Below are positions 44,075-53,266 of a stretch of DNA of 64,000 nt, piece by piece; within the stretch, counting starts at the first letter, position 1, and each line of letters opens with the position of its first letter. The position numbers and the translations under genes were made by a program. The notes under the pieces were generated by a model. The model saw only the letters and a program-made list of their open reading frames with translations, did not search any database and was not told the DNA's origin. Origin of the DNA: Ktedonobacter robiniae (GTDB taxonomy: Bacteria > Chloroflexota > Ktedonobacteria > Ktedonobacterales > Ktedonobacteraceae); assembly GCF_016587375.1 (NCBI RefSeq), contig NZ_BNJG01000002.1:1798001-1862000 (forward strand), in the 5' to 3' direction.

Positions 44075-44368
44075 AACTACCGCTCAGCTAAAGACTGAGC
44101 GGCTTCTTCGGAAGAGGAAGCCTGAGTTCACCAGACTCAGCCACCGAAAGGTGAGCTATGTTTGGAAGGTCATGATACCAACACTTGGCGCATCAGACGG
44201 TTGCTCTATCGCCTGAGTTTAAGTAGGGATGAGGTAAGTCCCGGTGATTCAGGCCCAACAAGCCTTCTGAACCTTGTCGAGATGAAGTCGGATTCCCTGT
44301 ATGGTCGCAGTACAGGGATACGCATCACCTGCCACCTGGCAGAGCATTTTTCTGAAAAGGAATTTTCG
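44075..44368 (+). ncRNA. omega-RNA of IscB (predicted)
   Basis: The 300 bases before iscB are packed with perfect stems: 44080-44087/44095-44102, 44122-44127/44135-44140, 44142-44145/44150-44153, 44294-44301/44311-44318 and 44329-44334/44337-44342. In the known IscB systems, including those studied from Ktedonobacter racemifer, the guide RNA is encoded here with its guide at the 5-prime end, reading from flanking DNA. The guide would then lie just upstream of about 44078. Exact ends are not known. Confidence 0.75.
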
Positions 44369-45565
44369 ATGAACGTTGTTTATGTATTGGCACCAGATGG
44401 CACGCCATTGATGCCATGTTTGTGTGCTATTGCACGATTACTACTTAAAGATGGCAAGGCCAAAGTCAAAAGGAGAACGCCCTTTACGATCAAGTTGTTG
44501 GTTCAGCCAGCAACGACCTCTACCCAACCATTGACCCTTGGGGTAGATACGGGCAGTGCCGTGATTGGTTCAGCGGTGACCGATACGCAGGGGCAGGTGG
44601 TGTATTTGTCAGAAGTGCAGGTTCGCAATGATATTGCCACCACCATGAAAGAGCGTGTAAAGTATCGCCGGAACCGGCGCAACCGAAAGACCAGATATAG
44701 AAAAGCACGATGGCGTAATCGCAAGAACTCCATCAAAACAGATCGCTTCTCTCCCACGATGCGTAGTAAAATTGACGCACACCTGCGGGAAATCCATTTT
44801 GTGCAATCCATCCTGCCCATTCGCTATATCGTGCTGGAAACAGGAACGTTTGATCCCCATGCCCTTAAAAATCCTAACGTTTTAAAGCACAAGTGGCTCT
44901 ACCAGAAGGGCATCAACTATGGTTTTGCCAATACCAAAGCCTATGTGCTAACACGCGATAGCTATACCTGTCAACACTGTGCAGGAAAATCGAAAGACAA
45001 GCGGTTAGAAGTCCATCATATCGTTTTTCGCAGTCAGAACGGCAGTGATGAAGAAGCCAATTTACTCACCCTCTGCAAAACCTGTCACGATGGGCTGCAT
45101 GCCGGAACCGTGACGCTCAAGCGCACTGGTAAGAAGAAAGGAAACTTGAACCATGCCACACAGATGAATAGCATTCGTCTTCAATTGTTGAAACAGGTTC
45201 AGGCAGAGGAAACGTGGGGATTTGTGACCAAAGAACACCGTCAGATAGCAGGCTTGCCCAAGGAGCATTGCTTTGATGCGGTCATGATTACCACGCGAGG
45301 GGCCATGCCCACGTTTCAGACCACGGTGGTTCTCAAGAAGCGATGCATCCCCGATGGAGATTACCAGCAAACCAAAGGGCGACACAGCGAACAACGCATT
45401 CTCACGGGGAAAATTGGCGGCTTTCGGAAATTTGATATGGTGCGCTATCAGGGACAGGAGTACCTTATTAAAGGGCGAATGTCTACTGGCTATGCCATTC
45501 TGATGGACATTGATGGGAACAAGGTCAATCTCAAGCCAATTCCGAAGTTTGAGAAGATGAAGTGA
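44369..45565 (+). CDS. iscB: RNA-guided nickase/nuclease IscB
   Basis: 398 residues from ATG 44369, which begins the PLMP domain (residues 13-16). Then RuvC-I (LGVDTGSA, Asp60), an Arg-rich bridge helix (about 97-120), RuvC-II (YIVLETG, Glu157), an HNH domain (CQHC at 201, EVHHI with His216-217, Asn231, CKTCH at 236) and RuvC-III (HCFDAVM, His300/Asp303). All catalytic residues are present, so it looks active: IscB is the ancestor-like relative of Cas9 and cuts DNA guided by omega-RNA. The open frame extends to 44162 but that part is the RNA gene. Confidence 0.93.
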   Translation: MNVVYVLAPDGTPLMPCLCAIARLLLKDGKAKVKRRTPFTIKLLVQPATTSTQPLTLGVDTGSAVIGSAVTDTQGQVVYLSEVQVRNDIATTMKERVKYRRNRRNRKTRYRKARWRNRKNSIKTDRFSPTMRSKIDAHLREIHFVQSILPIRYIVLETGTFDPHALKNPNVLKHKWLYQKGINYGFANTKAYVLTRDSYTCQHCAGKSKDKRLEVHHIVFRSQNGSDEEANLLTLCKTCHDGLHAGTVTLKRTGKKKGNLNHATQMNSIRLQLLKQVQAEETWGFVTKEHRQIAGLPKEHCFDAVMITTRGAMPTFQTTVVLKKRCIPDGDYQQTKGRHSEQRILTGKIGGFRKFDMVRYQGQEYLIKGRMSTGYAILMDIDGNKVNLKPIPKFEKMK

Positions 45566-45658
45566 GTGAGGGCACGATCTTCATGGATGATGTGTCAAGC
45601 GCCTATGCCGCATATCTCATCCACTGCCAATTAATCAGGGGTGAATGTGGCAATTCAT

Positions 45659-45681
45659 CCACGAAGCTAAAGACTTCGTGG
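45659..45681 (+). repeat. right-end hairpin of the iscB element
   Basis: CCACGAAG and CTTCGTGG pair around CTAAAGA, the loop also used at 44088-44094. Outer pairing TGTGGCAA with TTGCCACA extends it. It could double as the iscB terminator. Confidence 0.7.
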
Positions 45682-45742
45682 TTTTCTTGCCACAATTGGA
45701 TAAAATCTAGATCCTGTAAATTCTTACGCAATGTAAGGGCCT

Positions 45743-46747
45743 TTACAAGTTCCAGATCTTGATGTTGGAGTAGCTAACGTCTGTGATCAGCTCTTGTTCA
45801 AATGCGGCCAAACCGAGCGCACCTTTGGTGTAGTCGCTATCAGTGATACTAGTGAGGAATTGTCCATTAGCATAAAAATAGAGCTGACTGCCTTGGGCAA
45901 TAATCATCACGACATTTTTTTGATTATATCCAGTCTCGATGCTAGAGTCATATGCATTCTGCCCAATATAGCTTGAATGATCTCCATTTCGCTTCATAAT
46001 CTTGTAAGATCCATCCTGACCTATGAAAAATGCGTAGTAAGAAGGATCAAGCGTATTAATGCGTAGCACAATACCTCCAGCATATCCGCTAAGTATGGTG
46101 ACATCGACCTGAACCGCGAAATTCGTATGTACATCTGTATCTGAGCAATAGTAATAGTGATTGGTATTATTTATTGTGACGTGATATCCATTGTCCTTAT
46201 AACGACAAGAGACATTTCCATCGGCGCTATCGTAGTTTAACCAGTAGCTCTCTCCAAGGGTTGATAGAGAACTGCTTGTGGTTGGTGTCTGGCTTGTTAC
46301 CTGCTGGTAGAGCGCATCCGCGTGAGCCTGATTCTGTTGCGCGGCGCTGTCAAGGCTACTGCGAAGCCAGGTTACGCCGTTGAACGTAAGCAGACCGCAG
46401 CTGCTCAGGATGATCACGCCCGCGAGCACGGAGAGGAGCACAATTGTCAGTATTTTGCGTGTATTCTTTGGCTTAGGCTGAGGCATAAGGGGAGGATATG
46501 GGAGAGGCGCATACGGCAATGGAGACCCTGGCGGTGGGTAAGCTCCAGGATAGGATAGATAGGGTGGATTGCCCGGTGTGATATAGGCTGGTGGTGCGGC
46601 ATACGAGGCATACTCTATATAAGGCGCGGACCCGCTCGCCACCTCACCTGTAACATTCGCTATAGTTTGCTCCTGCGTGGAGGCATGGCACACCGGGCAA
46701 GAAGGTGTGCCCTGTGGCACCTCGGCGCTACAAATACGGCATTGCAT
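45743..46747 (-). CDS. zinc-ribbon membrane protein with external LamG-like domain
   Basis: 334 residues: an N-terminal zinc ribbon (CRIC and CPVC, residues 3-20), a Pro/Tyr-rich linker (to about 92), one transmembrane helix (about 95-120) and a beta-rich outer domain of about 170 residues with GGIVLRINTLDPSYYAFF and LYFYANGQFLTSITD, typical of DUF1080/LamG-like folds. It probably links an outside ligand to an inside partner. The lipoprotein at 4802 has a related outer domain. ATG follows GAGGG. Confidence 0.8.
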   Translation of the reverse strand: MQCRICSAEVPQGTPSCPVCHASTQEQTIANVTGEVASGSAPYIEYASYAAPPAYITPGNPPYLSYPGAYPPPGSPLPYAPLPYPPLMPQPKPKNTRKILTIVLLSVLAGVIILSSCGLLTFNGVTWLRSSLDSAAQQNQAHADALYQQVTSQTPTTSSSLSTLGESYWLNYDSADGNVSCRYKDNGYHVTINNTNHYYYCSDTDVHTNFAVQVDVTILSGYAGGIVLRINTLDPSYYAFFIGQDGSYKIMKRNGDHSSYIGQNAYDSSIETGYNQKNVVMIIAQGSQLYFYANGQFLTSITDSDYTKGALGLAAFEQELITDVSYSNIKIWNL

Positions 46748-46894
46748 AAATGTTCTATCCCTCAGTTATCTCAAATAAAATAAAAACCCATCTATGTATT
46801 ATCCTATATTGCTGGTTGCTTGAATAGGAGAAAAGGCCGAAAAGTACTTTTTTCTCTATTATTCCACTCTATATATGGTGATGCTCAAATTTTC

Positions 46895-47701
46895 TTATGG
46901 CCAGGGGAACCGAGGATTCCCTGTAAGATGTTGGCTCTCACGATAGATAGTTGGAGTGACGCCCACCAGATCGTGAAACTGCCGTGAGAAATAGTAGACA
47001 TCGCTGTAGCCCAATTGCTGAGCAATGCGCTTCATAGGCAGATTTGTCTCTATTAGCAGTGTTTTGGCCCTGGCAACTCGGCATTGGAGGACATACGCAT
47101 GAATCGCGGTACCAGTTGCCTGGCGGAACCGACGACGGAGGCTGCTCACGCTCATATTATAGCTTTGTGCCAGGCATTCATAGTCAGGAGCAAAGTCTGG
47201 GTCTCCATGCGTGAAGAGATCGAGGATTTCCTGTATCCAGGGAGGCTGTACCATACATTGCGCGCGCTCCTCTGCCAGGTCAATCAATAATCCCTCTAGT
47301 AAATGGATGGCTCGGCGCATACCCCAGTGGTCAGTACGTTTGATCTCAGCCAGCAATCGATCAAAGACAGCACGATAATCTTTGCCTGGCTCGGCTGGCT
47401 GTGGGCTGGTGGGAAAGAGTCCTTCTGTCATCCACTGCTGCACCAGGGGACCACGAAAGGCGATGTGGCGGTGTTCCCAACTGGCATAGCTTGGGGCACG
47501 GTGAAAGCGGATGTACGGCCCCGGATAGGCGGGCCAGAACCAGGCCCCTTCTATGCTATAGTGTTGATCATCGTAGAACAGTTCTACTCCGCCCGTTGCC
47601 ATAAATTGGATTGTGTAGTAGCCGTCCAGGTGTTTAGCCACTTTGTGCGTGGCTTGTAATACCATACTGCCCGTCAGTATCTGTAATTCCGCATCCTTCA
47701 T
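46895..47701 (-). CDS. AraC-family transcriptional regulator
   Basis: 268 residues. N-terminal cupin-like sensor (about 1-110, with GGVELFYDDQHYSIEGAWF) and C-terminal double HTH (about 165-262; SVSSLRRRFRQATGTAIHAY and MKRIAQQLGYSDVYYFSRQF, then GVTPTIYR). Divergent from a PhyH-type dioxygenase gene 110 bases away, which is its probable target. The ATG region is at 47701. Likely an activator responding to a small metabolite. Confidence 0.88.
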   Translation of the reverse strand: MKDAELQILTGSMVLQATHKVAKHLDGYYTIQFMATGGVELFYDDQHYSIEGAWFWPAYPGPYIRFHRAPSYASWEHRHIAFRGPLVQQWMTEGLFPTSPQPAEPGKDYRAVFDRLLAEIKRTDHWGMRRAIHLLEGLLIDLAEERAQCMVQPPWIQEILDLFTHGDPDFAPDYECLAQSYNMSVSSLRRRFRQATGTAIHAYVLQCRVARAKTLLIETNLPMKRIAQQLGYSDVYYFSRQFHDLVGVTPTIYRESQHLTGNPRFPWP

Positions 47702-47811
47702 GATGATCAGATCCTACAAAACTTTGCCACAAACTCCATTTATTCTCCTCTTCTCCTCTAGTATACTCAAAAAAGATCGATGATTTGAATGTCTGGAGGA
47801 GAGAAAACATC

Positions 47812-48603
47812 ATGTCAACCATATTATCTCACGAACAATGGCAGCGCTATGAGCGTGATGGTTATCTATTTTTGGGGCAGGTGCTGAGTGATGACGAGTT
47901 AGAGGCCTTACAGCGACGTATTGACGACATTATGTTGGGAAAAGCCGATATTGATTATGCGCATTTAATGATGCAGCTAGATAGCCCCGATGGGCAGTAC
48001 AAAAATGCAGGCGTACAGTCAAAGGGCTTTAAGGGCGCGACGCTGGCCTATCGTAAGATCCAGGACCTGGAACATGACCCACTCTTTATGGAGTATATGC
48101 AGCGTCCGCTGTTTCGGGAGATTTGCGAGAGAGTGTATGGGAATCAGGTCCCGGTGTCAGCCTTTCGAGCCATGTTTATGAACAAGCCTGCCCACCAGGG
48201 AACGCTCTTGCCTTGGCACCAGGATCGCTGGTCCTACTTGGATCGAGACCCTATGATCACCATTTGGACGGCGCTTGATCCTGCCACTATCGCCAATGGC
48301 TGTGTTGAGATCATTCCCGGCAGCCATACCTGGGGCCTGCTCAACCCCGAGGATACCTCGGGACATCTTACTGAGGAGCAGGCCGAGCAGGCAACCGTTT
48401 CCGGCAAGGGAATGTATCTCGAGCTGAAAGCAGGTGAAGCAGTCCTGCTACACAACTGGCTACTGCATCGCTCGGATACCAACGCGACCGATATCGCGCG
48501 CCGTGCATTTAGCGTCTGCTATATGGACGCGCGTACCCAGGCTAGCACTGGTGAACGCTATACATTGATCTTTGAAGGCAAGAAGGACTTGCAAGGGGCA
48601 TAG
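47812..48603 (+). CDS. phytanoyl-CoA dioxygenase (PhyH) family protein
   Basis: 263 residues, Fe(II)/2-oxoglutarate-dependent oxygenase fold. The iron triad is visible as LPWHQDRW (His, Asp) and LLHRSDTN (His), with a distal Arg in ARRAFSVCY for 2-oxoglutarate. It hydroxylates an unknown small substrate. The ATG at 47812 with GGAGGAG upstream opens the domain. Divergent from an AraC regulator, a common pairing for catabolic oxygenases. Confidence 0.87.
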   Translation: MSTILSHEQWQRYERDGYLFLGQVLSDDELEALQRRIDDIMLGKADIDYAHLMMQLDSPDGQYKNAGVQSKGFKGATLAYRKIQDLEHDPLFMEYMQRPLFREICERVYGNQVPVSAFRAMFMNKPAHQGTLLPWHQDRWSYLDRDPMITIWTALDPATIANGCVEIIPGSHTWGLLNPEDTSGHLTEEQAEQATVSGKGMYLELKAGEAVLLHNWLLHRSDTNATDIARRAFSVCYMDARTQASTGERYTLIFEGKKDLQGA

Positions 48604-48683
48604 TAAGCTGCCTACTAAGCTGCTATACATGAGTCCCCCCAAATTCGGCTCATCAGCACTTTTGATGCAGATGGCTTGAGGGC

Positions 48684-49430
48684 TTACTCCATCCTTAGCC
48701 GTTTCACCAGTTGTCCCAAGCCAGGCCACTGCCCGTGCATCAAGACCCCCAGGCGATACAGGCGCGAGGCAAACCAGGTGCAGGCGAGAATAGTACCTAG
48801 CATCAGCGAGATCGTTACGACGATCTCCCACCAGGCGACCGTGCCCAGAGCCAGTCGTACCAGCATCAACATCGGCGTCCAGAAAGGGATATACGACAGT
48901 ATCTTCGTCCAGGCCGCATTGGGAGACGCTACCACGAGATAAACCAGAATCCATCCACTGAAGATCAGCATCGCAGGGAGCATGGTCGCGTTTTGTACCT
49001 CCTCCTGCCGTTTGACCATTGCGCCCAGTCCAGCAAACAGGGTTGTATACAGGAAGAACGCCAGGAGAATATAGATTAGGAATAGAAGGTAAAACGGGAT
49101 GAGCACACCAGTGAGATACTGGGTGAATCCTCCCACGTTTGCCCCGAACAGCGCGGTCTGCAGAGGGGTTTTGCTGCAGGAGCGTACCAATGCCGACCAC
49201 CACCAGACAGCCCATCTGCGCCAGGCACACCGCCCCGATGCCCACGATCTTGCCGGCCAGCAACTGGAATGGGGTCGCGGCATTCGCCAGAATTTCCATA
49301 ATGCGACTGCTTTTCTCTTCCGCGACCCCACCCGCCACGATATTGGCATAGATCGAGACAGAGACAACGATCACGATCGCACCGACAAAGGCGAGGACAT
49401 ATCCTGCGATGATCTCACGTTCCTGGCTTC
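48684..49430 (-). pseudogene. ABC-2 type permease, truncated and frameshifted
   Basis: The reading starts abruptly with EIIAGYVLAFVGAIVIVVSV and YANIVAGGVAEEKSSRIMEI, the fourth-helix region of NatB-like permeases, then changes frame near 49163 into GANVGGFTQYLTGVL and four more hydrophobic segments, ending at 48684. Removing one C from CCCC restores the frame. The N-terminal third (about 180 residues) is absent, and the sequence is joined directly to the end of a decayed hydrolase. Confidence 0.75.
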
Positions 49431-49435
49431 TGTGA

Positions 49436-50174
49436 GCACTTGTTGATAAGGAGGCGCTGCACGGCCTGCTCATACGCGGCTGGCACCTCCACCATCGGCG
49501 TGTGGCCTGAGTCCAGCAGACGTAATTCAGCGTGCTGCAGGTGTTCTACCAGGAACTCGGCGTGAGCAATCGTTCGCGCCTGGTCATGTGTCCCATGCAC
49601 GACTACGGTGGGCATCGCAAGCTTTGGCAGGTCACCTGCCGGTCGACCACAGACTGGCTGGTGAGCACTTGCAGGGCCGCTTCACGCGATACACGACCAG
49701 CATAGGCGAGGAGACGTTGCATCAATGCCTGCTCCGGCTGGTAATAGAAGCTACGGCGCAAGAGACGCTCGTGAAACTCCGTCCCTCCGCCCGCCTCTAT
49801 GGCCTTGATGATGCTCGTTATATCCCCATGCCCATGGGTATTGGCTCCGGTATCGATCAGTAGCAGACCGCTCACGAGCGAAGGTTCGGTGAGCGCAGCG
49901 ACCAGCGCGATAGGGCCTCCGGTTGAATGTCCCGCGATCAGAGCGGGGCAAGGTCCAGTTCACGAAGAAGCGCGGCGACACGCCTTCCAAGTGTTGGAAT
50001 GTCCCACGGGCCGGGAGAGGTCATCCAGGATATAGGCAGGAGTTGCAGGTCTGGAAAGAGTGTTTCATCCAACAGGTCAAAGACTTCGGGCGAACAATAG
50101 GTCCCCGGTACGCAAAGCAAGACCTGGCATCCCGTGACGGGCTTACGGGTTAATTCAAGATGAGACGAGAACAT
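49436..50174 (-). pseudogene. alpha/beta hydrolase with two frameshifts
   Basis: Three frames together make one hydrolase: VLLCVPGTYCSPEVFDLLDE (from 50174), then GHSTGGPIALVAAL with the nucleophile Ser after a shift near 49947, then PTVVVHGTHDQ and DSGHTPMVEVP with the catalytic His after a shift near 49625. Each shift is a single base. The end runs into the permease fragment. No function now expected if the sequence is right. Confidence 0.75.
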
Positions 50175-50510
50175 AAAAGAATCTTCCTTGCGTCCCCTCC
50201 GGGCGAGCTACTGATTGACAGACCACGGAACGTCAAGGTCGCGCAGGTGGCTGTGGGACGGTATGGGGCGCGCTTGTCTTGACCTTGACGTCTGTGGTAG
50301 GCTTGACGAGCTCGCTCCGGGAAGGTAGTAGCTTCTCTTTACCACGGCAGTTCCCTCTTAGATGTTACAAGTCTTAGCGTGAATGTTCGACGATATTTGA
50401 GCCGAAACACGGGAATTCGGTGCGAATGCTAGGAATCAACCGGCTCTTTCAAAGTGAAGTCGCGCCAGAAGCGACCTGTTGCACACCCAGATTGTAAATT
50501 CGATGGCAGC
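50175..50510. other. intergenic region with long-range inverted repeat
   Basis: No gene in 336 bases. ACGTCAAGGTC (50230-50240) pairs perfectly with 50281-50291 across a 40-base loop with further GCGC pairing. It lies upstream of a decayed hydrolase and downstream of an intact one; a terminator role for the latter is possible. Confidence 0.45.
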
Positions 50511-51227
50511 TTAGATCACCGACCCCTTAACTCCTTGCACGGCTTTTTTGATGAGCTCAGCCACCGCATGTGGCTGCGAGATGTAGATTGCGTGACTGCC
50601 CGCTACCTCGACGACGGTCGAACCTGCGCGCTTGGACATGAAACGCTGGACTGGCGGTGGGATCATCTTGTCATCTGTGGCGACCAGGTACCAGCTCGGC
50701 CGGCTCTTCCACGCTGGCTCGCTGATCATGCCGTTTAGCGCCTCCTCGCCCCACGGGACCTGCGAATCGGCCATGAAGACGGCCTTTTCTTCGTCCATGT
50801 CAGCCCCAAACGAGGCAGGGAACCGGGCCTTGTCTTGGTACAGGTAGCCATCCTGGGGTGGCAGTATTGAGGATGCAGGCGTGCCAGGCTGGGCATCTTT
50901 GAGAAGTGTGGACACGGACTCGCCCGTGTCGGGGGCAAAGGCTGCGATATACACAAGCCCCACGACCTGTGGATCGTTGCCAGCTTCGGTGATCACCGCT
51001 CCTGCGTAGGAGTGGCCGACGAGAATCACCGGGCCGGTCTGCGCGTGAACAATGCGTTTGGTTGCGGCGACATCGTCGGCCAGCGAGATCGTTGGATTCT
51101 GGACGATGGCGACAGGGCAGCCGTCCTTCTTCAGGATCTTATAGACGCCCTCCCAACCGGACCCGTCCACGAAGGCACCGTGGACAAGGGCGATTGTTAT
51201 TTCCGCCGGATGAGATACTCCAGCCAT
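50511..51227 (-). CDS. alpha/beta hydrolase
   Basis: 238 residues. HGAFVDGSGWEGV oxyanion loop, LVGHSYAGAVI with the nucleophile Ser (about 87) and a late SHAIYISQPHAV with the catalytic His. This is the 'HGAF' group of esterase-like hydrolases seen beside many regulators. Substrate unknown; cytoplasmic. ATG at 51227 is chosen because AAGGA lies 11 bases upstream; it could start four codons earlier. Confidence 0.85.
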   Translation of the reverse strand: MAGVSHPAEITIALVHGAFVDGSGWEGVYKILKKDGCPVAIVQNPTISLADDVAATKRIVHAQTGPVILVGHSYAGAVITEAGNDPQVVGLVYIAAFAPDTGESVSTLLKDAQPGTPASSILPPQDGYLYQDKARFPASFGADMDEEKAVFMADSQVPWGEEALNGMISEPAWKSRPSWYLVATDDKMIPPPVQRFMSKRAGSTVVEVAGSHAIYISQPHAVAELIKKAVQGVKGSVI

Positions 51228-51836
51228 GATGATTTCCATTCCTTCATGAGATGAGGACTGGTCCGCTGGTCGCCTCCTTCACATACGATATTCCCTTTTA
51301 TTGGTCAGCACACATGCTATCATAGGGAAAACCATCGTAGAGGTGGGAGGGAGTCACTTGACCTTGCCCTCCCGCTCACCCCAGTCAGGCGTTGATCCGC
51401 ATGCAGGACACATCCACTCACTCTGCGTCGAGCTCTTATCTGCTGGATTACATTATGAACCATTTACTATTACTATACACGAGGGAGGAGTAGGATACGT
51501 GGACGTGGTCTATCACTATGAGCTATTTTTCCACCTATCCTGGCCCTCCCTCAACATGAGACGAACCATTTTGCCGTGAATTTACAAAAACGGTGCACAA
51601 CGATCCGCTCCAGAGGCGGTTTCTCAAGTAACCAATAGTTGTGCTGCTCAACATCCGCGCCATTTACTAATAAGGGCTGTGTCCACTTAGGTGAATGCTT
51701 TACCCATCTTCAAAAGCCCGCTCTAAAAGAATGTCAGGCCCAAAGTATTGGGAAACGGGTCCCCACACTCATCTAGAAAACTCATCATATTTCCTGACGC
51801 ATTGGGAAGAATCGCATCCCACCCATCACCAGGGAC
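51228..51836. other. gene-poor region
   Basis: About 600 bases without a supported gene. Reading frames are short and lack ribosome sites. The right part abuts a transposase remnant and may be derived from lost mobile elements. Confidence 0.4.
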
Positions 51837-52093
51837 TCACGGTATTTTGGCATTCTTCTGCGCGGCAAGAATGCAACACGCTGAACTGATGGTGAACGAG
51901 AGTCGGCGTCCATCAGGCAGATGCGGCGATGCCTGGTTGACCCGTTCACACAAGATGGCCAGATCTCGATTGAGCGCACGATCGTTGAAGGGACGCAGTT
52001 CAACTTGCACCATCTGAGCGGAGTGCGTGATGGTGCAGGGAAGCTGAAAAATGGGGAGCAAACGTTTCCAGGTGGCCTGCGCATGGGTGCGGC
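51837..52093 (-). pseudogene. C-terminal remnant of a transposase
   Basis: The frame reads HAQATWKRLLPIFQLP, then ELRPFNDRALNRDLAILCER and VNQASPHLPDGRRL, ending CCILAAQKNAKIP and a stop. A near-identical end (CCILVAQKMFKIP, stop) is at 56988-57033, and the residues that would precede it (VALANLAMWVRDRHFPASYA) are found at 54905-54985. All three are thus pieces of one transposase family. The exact IS family is not identified. Confidence 0.5.
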
Positions 52094-52108
52094 AAGTTTT
52101 TTTGCGCG
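52085..52108. repeat. GGGTGCGGCAAG-T7 repeat, copy A
   Basis: GGGTGCGGCAAGTTTTTTTG; related copies at 53024-53049, 53060-53161, 54802-54826, 54883-54908 and 60765-60865. Confidence 0.55.
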
Positions 52109-52268
52109 CCCAGAAGGCCTATGGGCAGAGGATTGTTGAAAAGGGGCATTCAGTCCAAATGGGCAAAACCGTGCAAGATTCCGTCAACCTGAGTACGATT
52201 GACGCATCAGCCTCCCTCATCCTATCATTTCTCACAAGATGGGGAAGGCGAATCACACAGAAAATTGT

Positions 52269-52757
52269 CTAGCTGAGCTTCGTATACGTGACATCGAAGT
52301 CGTGCTCCCACGTGGAACCATCACGTGATTTCTCCCAGCAGGCAGTGATCGTTTTGCCGTTCTGGTTTACTGTGCCCTCATAGCGCTGCCAGAATCCTGG
52401 GGCTTCTCTCCACATCTTCCACACACCTTCCGAGAAGCTCATCTCATAGATCCTCGAAACGCTTCGCGAGTCATAGTAGAGCACGGTATAGTTTGGGGCC
52501 GATTCATCTCGACCGATGAGCCAAAGGGCAGCGGGCGCGCTTGGTGGTTTGTCGCCCATGCGCATCAGCAAAAAAGCTCCGTCCTGCATCCATTCGAAAG
52601 AGATTGATCCTTTTGCTGTATCGGATGGGTGAGGAAGAAAAGATGCATTGGAAAGTTCCATTGTCCAATCGCCAACCAATCCTTCAAGGGATTTGAGTGC
52701 AGGGTTTGGCTGAGACGGAGGTGTCTTCTCTTGTGCATGAGTAAATTCATCTGTCAT
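52269..52757 (-). CDS. DUF1579-like (lipocalin-type) protein
   Basis: 162 residues, soluble. Opens with PALKSLEGLVGDWTMEL and has an up-and-down beta pattern (GSISFEWMQDGAFLLMRMG; NYTVLYYDSRSVSRIYEM; GKTITACWEKSRDGSTWEHD), the layout of DUF1579/nitrobindin-like beta-barrels. Often found beside AraC or TetR genes; ligand unknown. ATG follows GGAGAAAACC. Intact between two gene-poor areas. Confidence 0.75.
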   Translation of the reverse strand: MTDEFTHAQEKTPPSQPNPALKSLEGLVGDWTMELSNASFLPHPSDTAKGSISFEWMQDGAFLLMRMGDKPPSAPAALWLIGRDESAPNYTVLYYDSRSVSRIYEMSFSEGVWKMWREAPGFWQRYEGTVNQNGKTITACWEKSRDGSTWEHDFDVTYTKLS

Positions 52758-53266
52758 CCGGTTTTCTCCTTTTACTTTCAGAGGGGGCAGCTATTGTACA
52801 GATAGCCCTAGTATAGGGGAGGAAAAACCGAAAAACTTCTTCTGTTTTGCTCTCATCAGCAGAGGGCTCGCATCATGTCGAAGTTAGCTTGTCCTGTCAG
52901 TTCACTGCTGAAAGGAGGCCTCTCCGCGCATCGATGCGGGGTGCACATTCCTGTTCCAGTTTTTGCTCTATTTGACTGACCACCCATCATATGGTGTGAT
53001 GTCTCGCACTCATCTTTTCAGAGTTGCGCAAAAAAACTTGCCACACCCCAGGTCGTGACGGGTGCGACACACTTTTTTGCAAGTAGTGAGCACACAAGCA
53101 TGACAGGAAGACAGCCCGCCAAAATCTGACACGCATCTTCCTTGAAGCTTTGCAAAAGTTGTGTTGCACCTCTATTGTGTTATTGTGTGCAGGGCTTCCC
53201 AAATCTCCCCTGGGTCCCAACCTTGGCCCACTCGCATCCCCTTACCCCCTGAGCAAGGAATATCCC
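52758..53266. other. gene-poor region with inverted pair of IS-end-like repeats
   Basis: No supported gene in about 500 bases. Two copies of the GGGTGYG-CA-x-TTTTTTGC motif face away from each other at 53024-53049 (minus) and 53060 (plus). The second extends into a 100-base sequence shared with 60765-60865. Confidence 0.5.
53060..53161. repeat. 100-bp dispersed repeat, copy B
   Basis: Runs from GGGTGCGACACACTTTTTTG through GTGAGCACACAAGCATG to GAAGCTTTGCAAAAGTTG. Aligns along its length with 60765-60865 (CAGGCACACAAACATG; GAGCTTTGCAAAGAACTTG) with many single differences. Confidence 0.65.

Larger units (their letters stand above)
44070..45700 (+). mobile_element. iscB-carrying IS200/IS605-like element
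   Basis: No tnpA is present. Both ends carry a hairpin with the same 7-base loop CTAAAGA: CCGCTCAG-loop-CTGAGCGG at 44080-44102 and CCACGAAG-loop-CTTCGTGG at 45659-45681, the latter inside an outer TGTGGCAA/TTGCCACA stem. Matching subterminal hairpins are what TnpA-type transposases recognise, so these probably mark the two ends. Exact boundaries are not determined. Confidence 0.7.

Noticed and set aside
44162..44368. N-terminal 69-residue extension of IscB.
   Set aside because: The PLMP domain begins at the ATG at 44369, and the upstream part overlaps the paired stems of the omega-RNA.
51301..51579. Possible 92-residue gene.
   Set aside because: No ribosome site, no recognisable domain, and it lies in an area of element debris.
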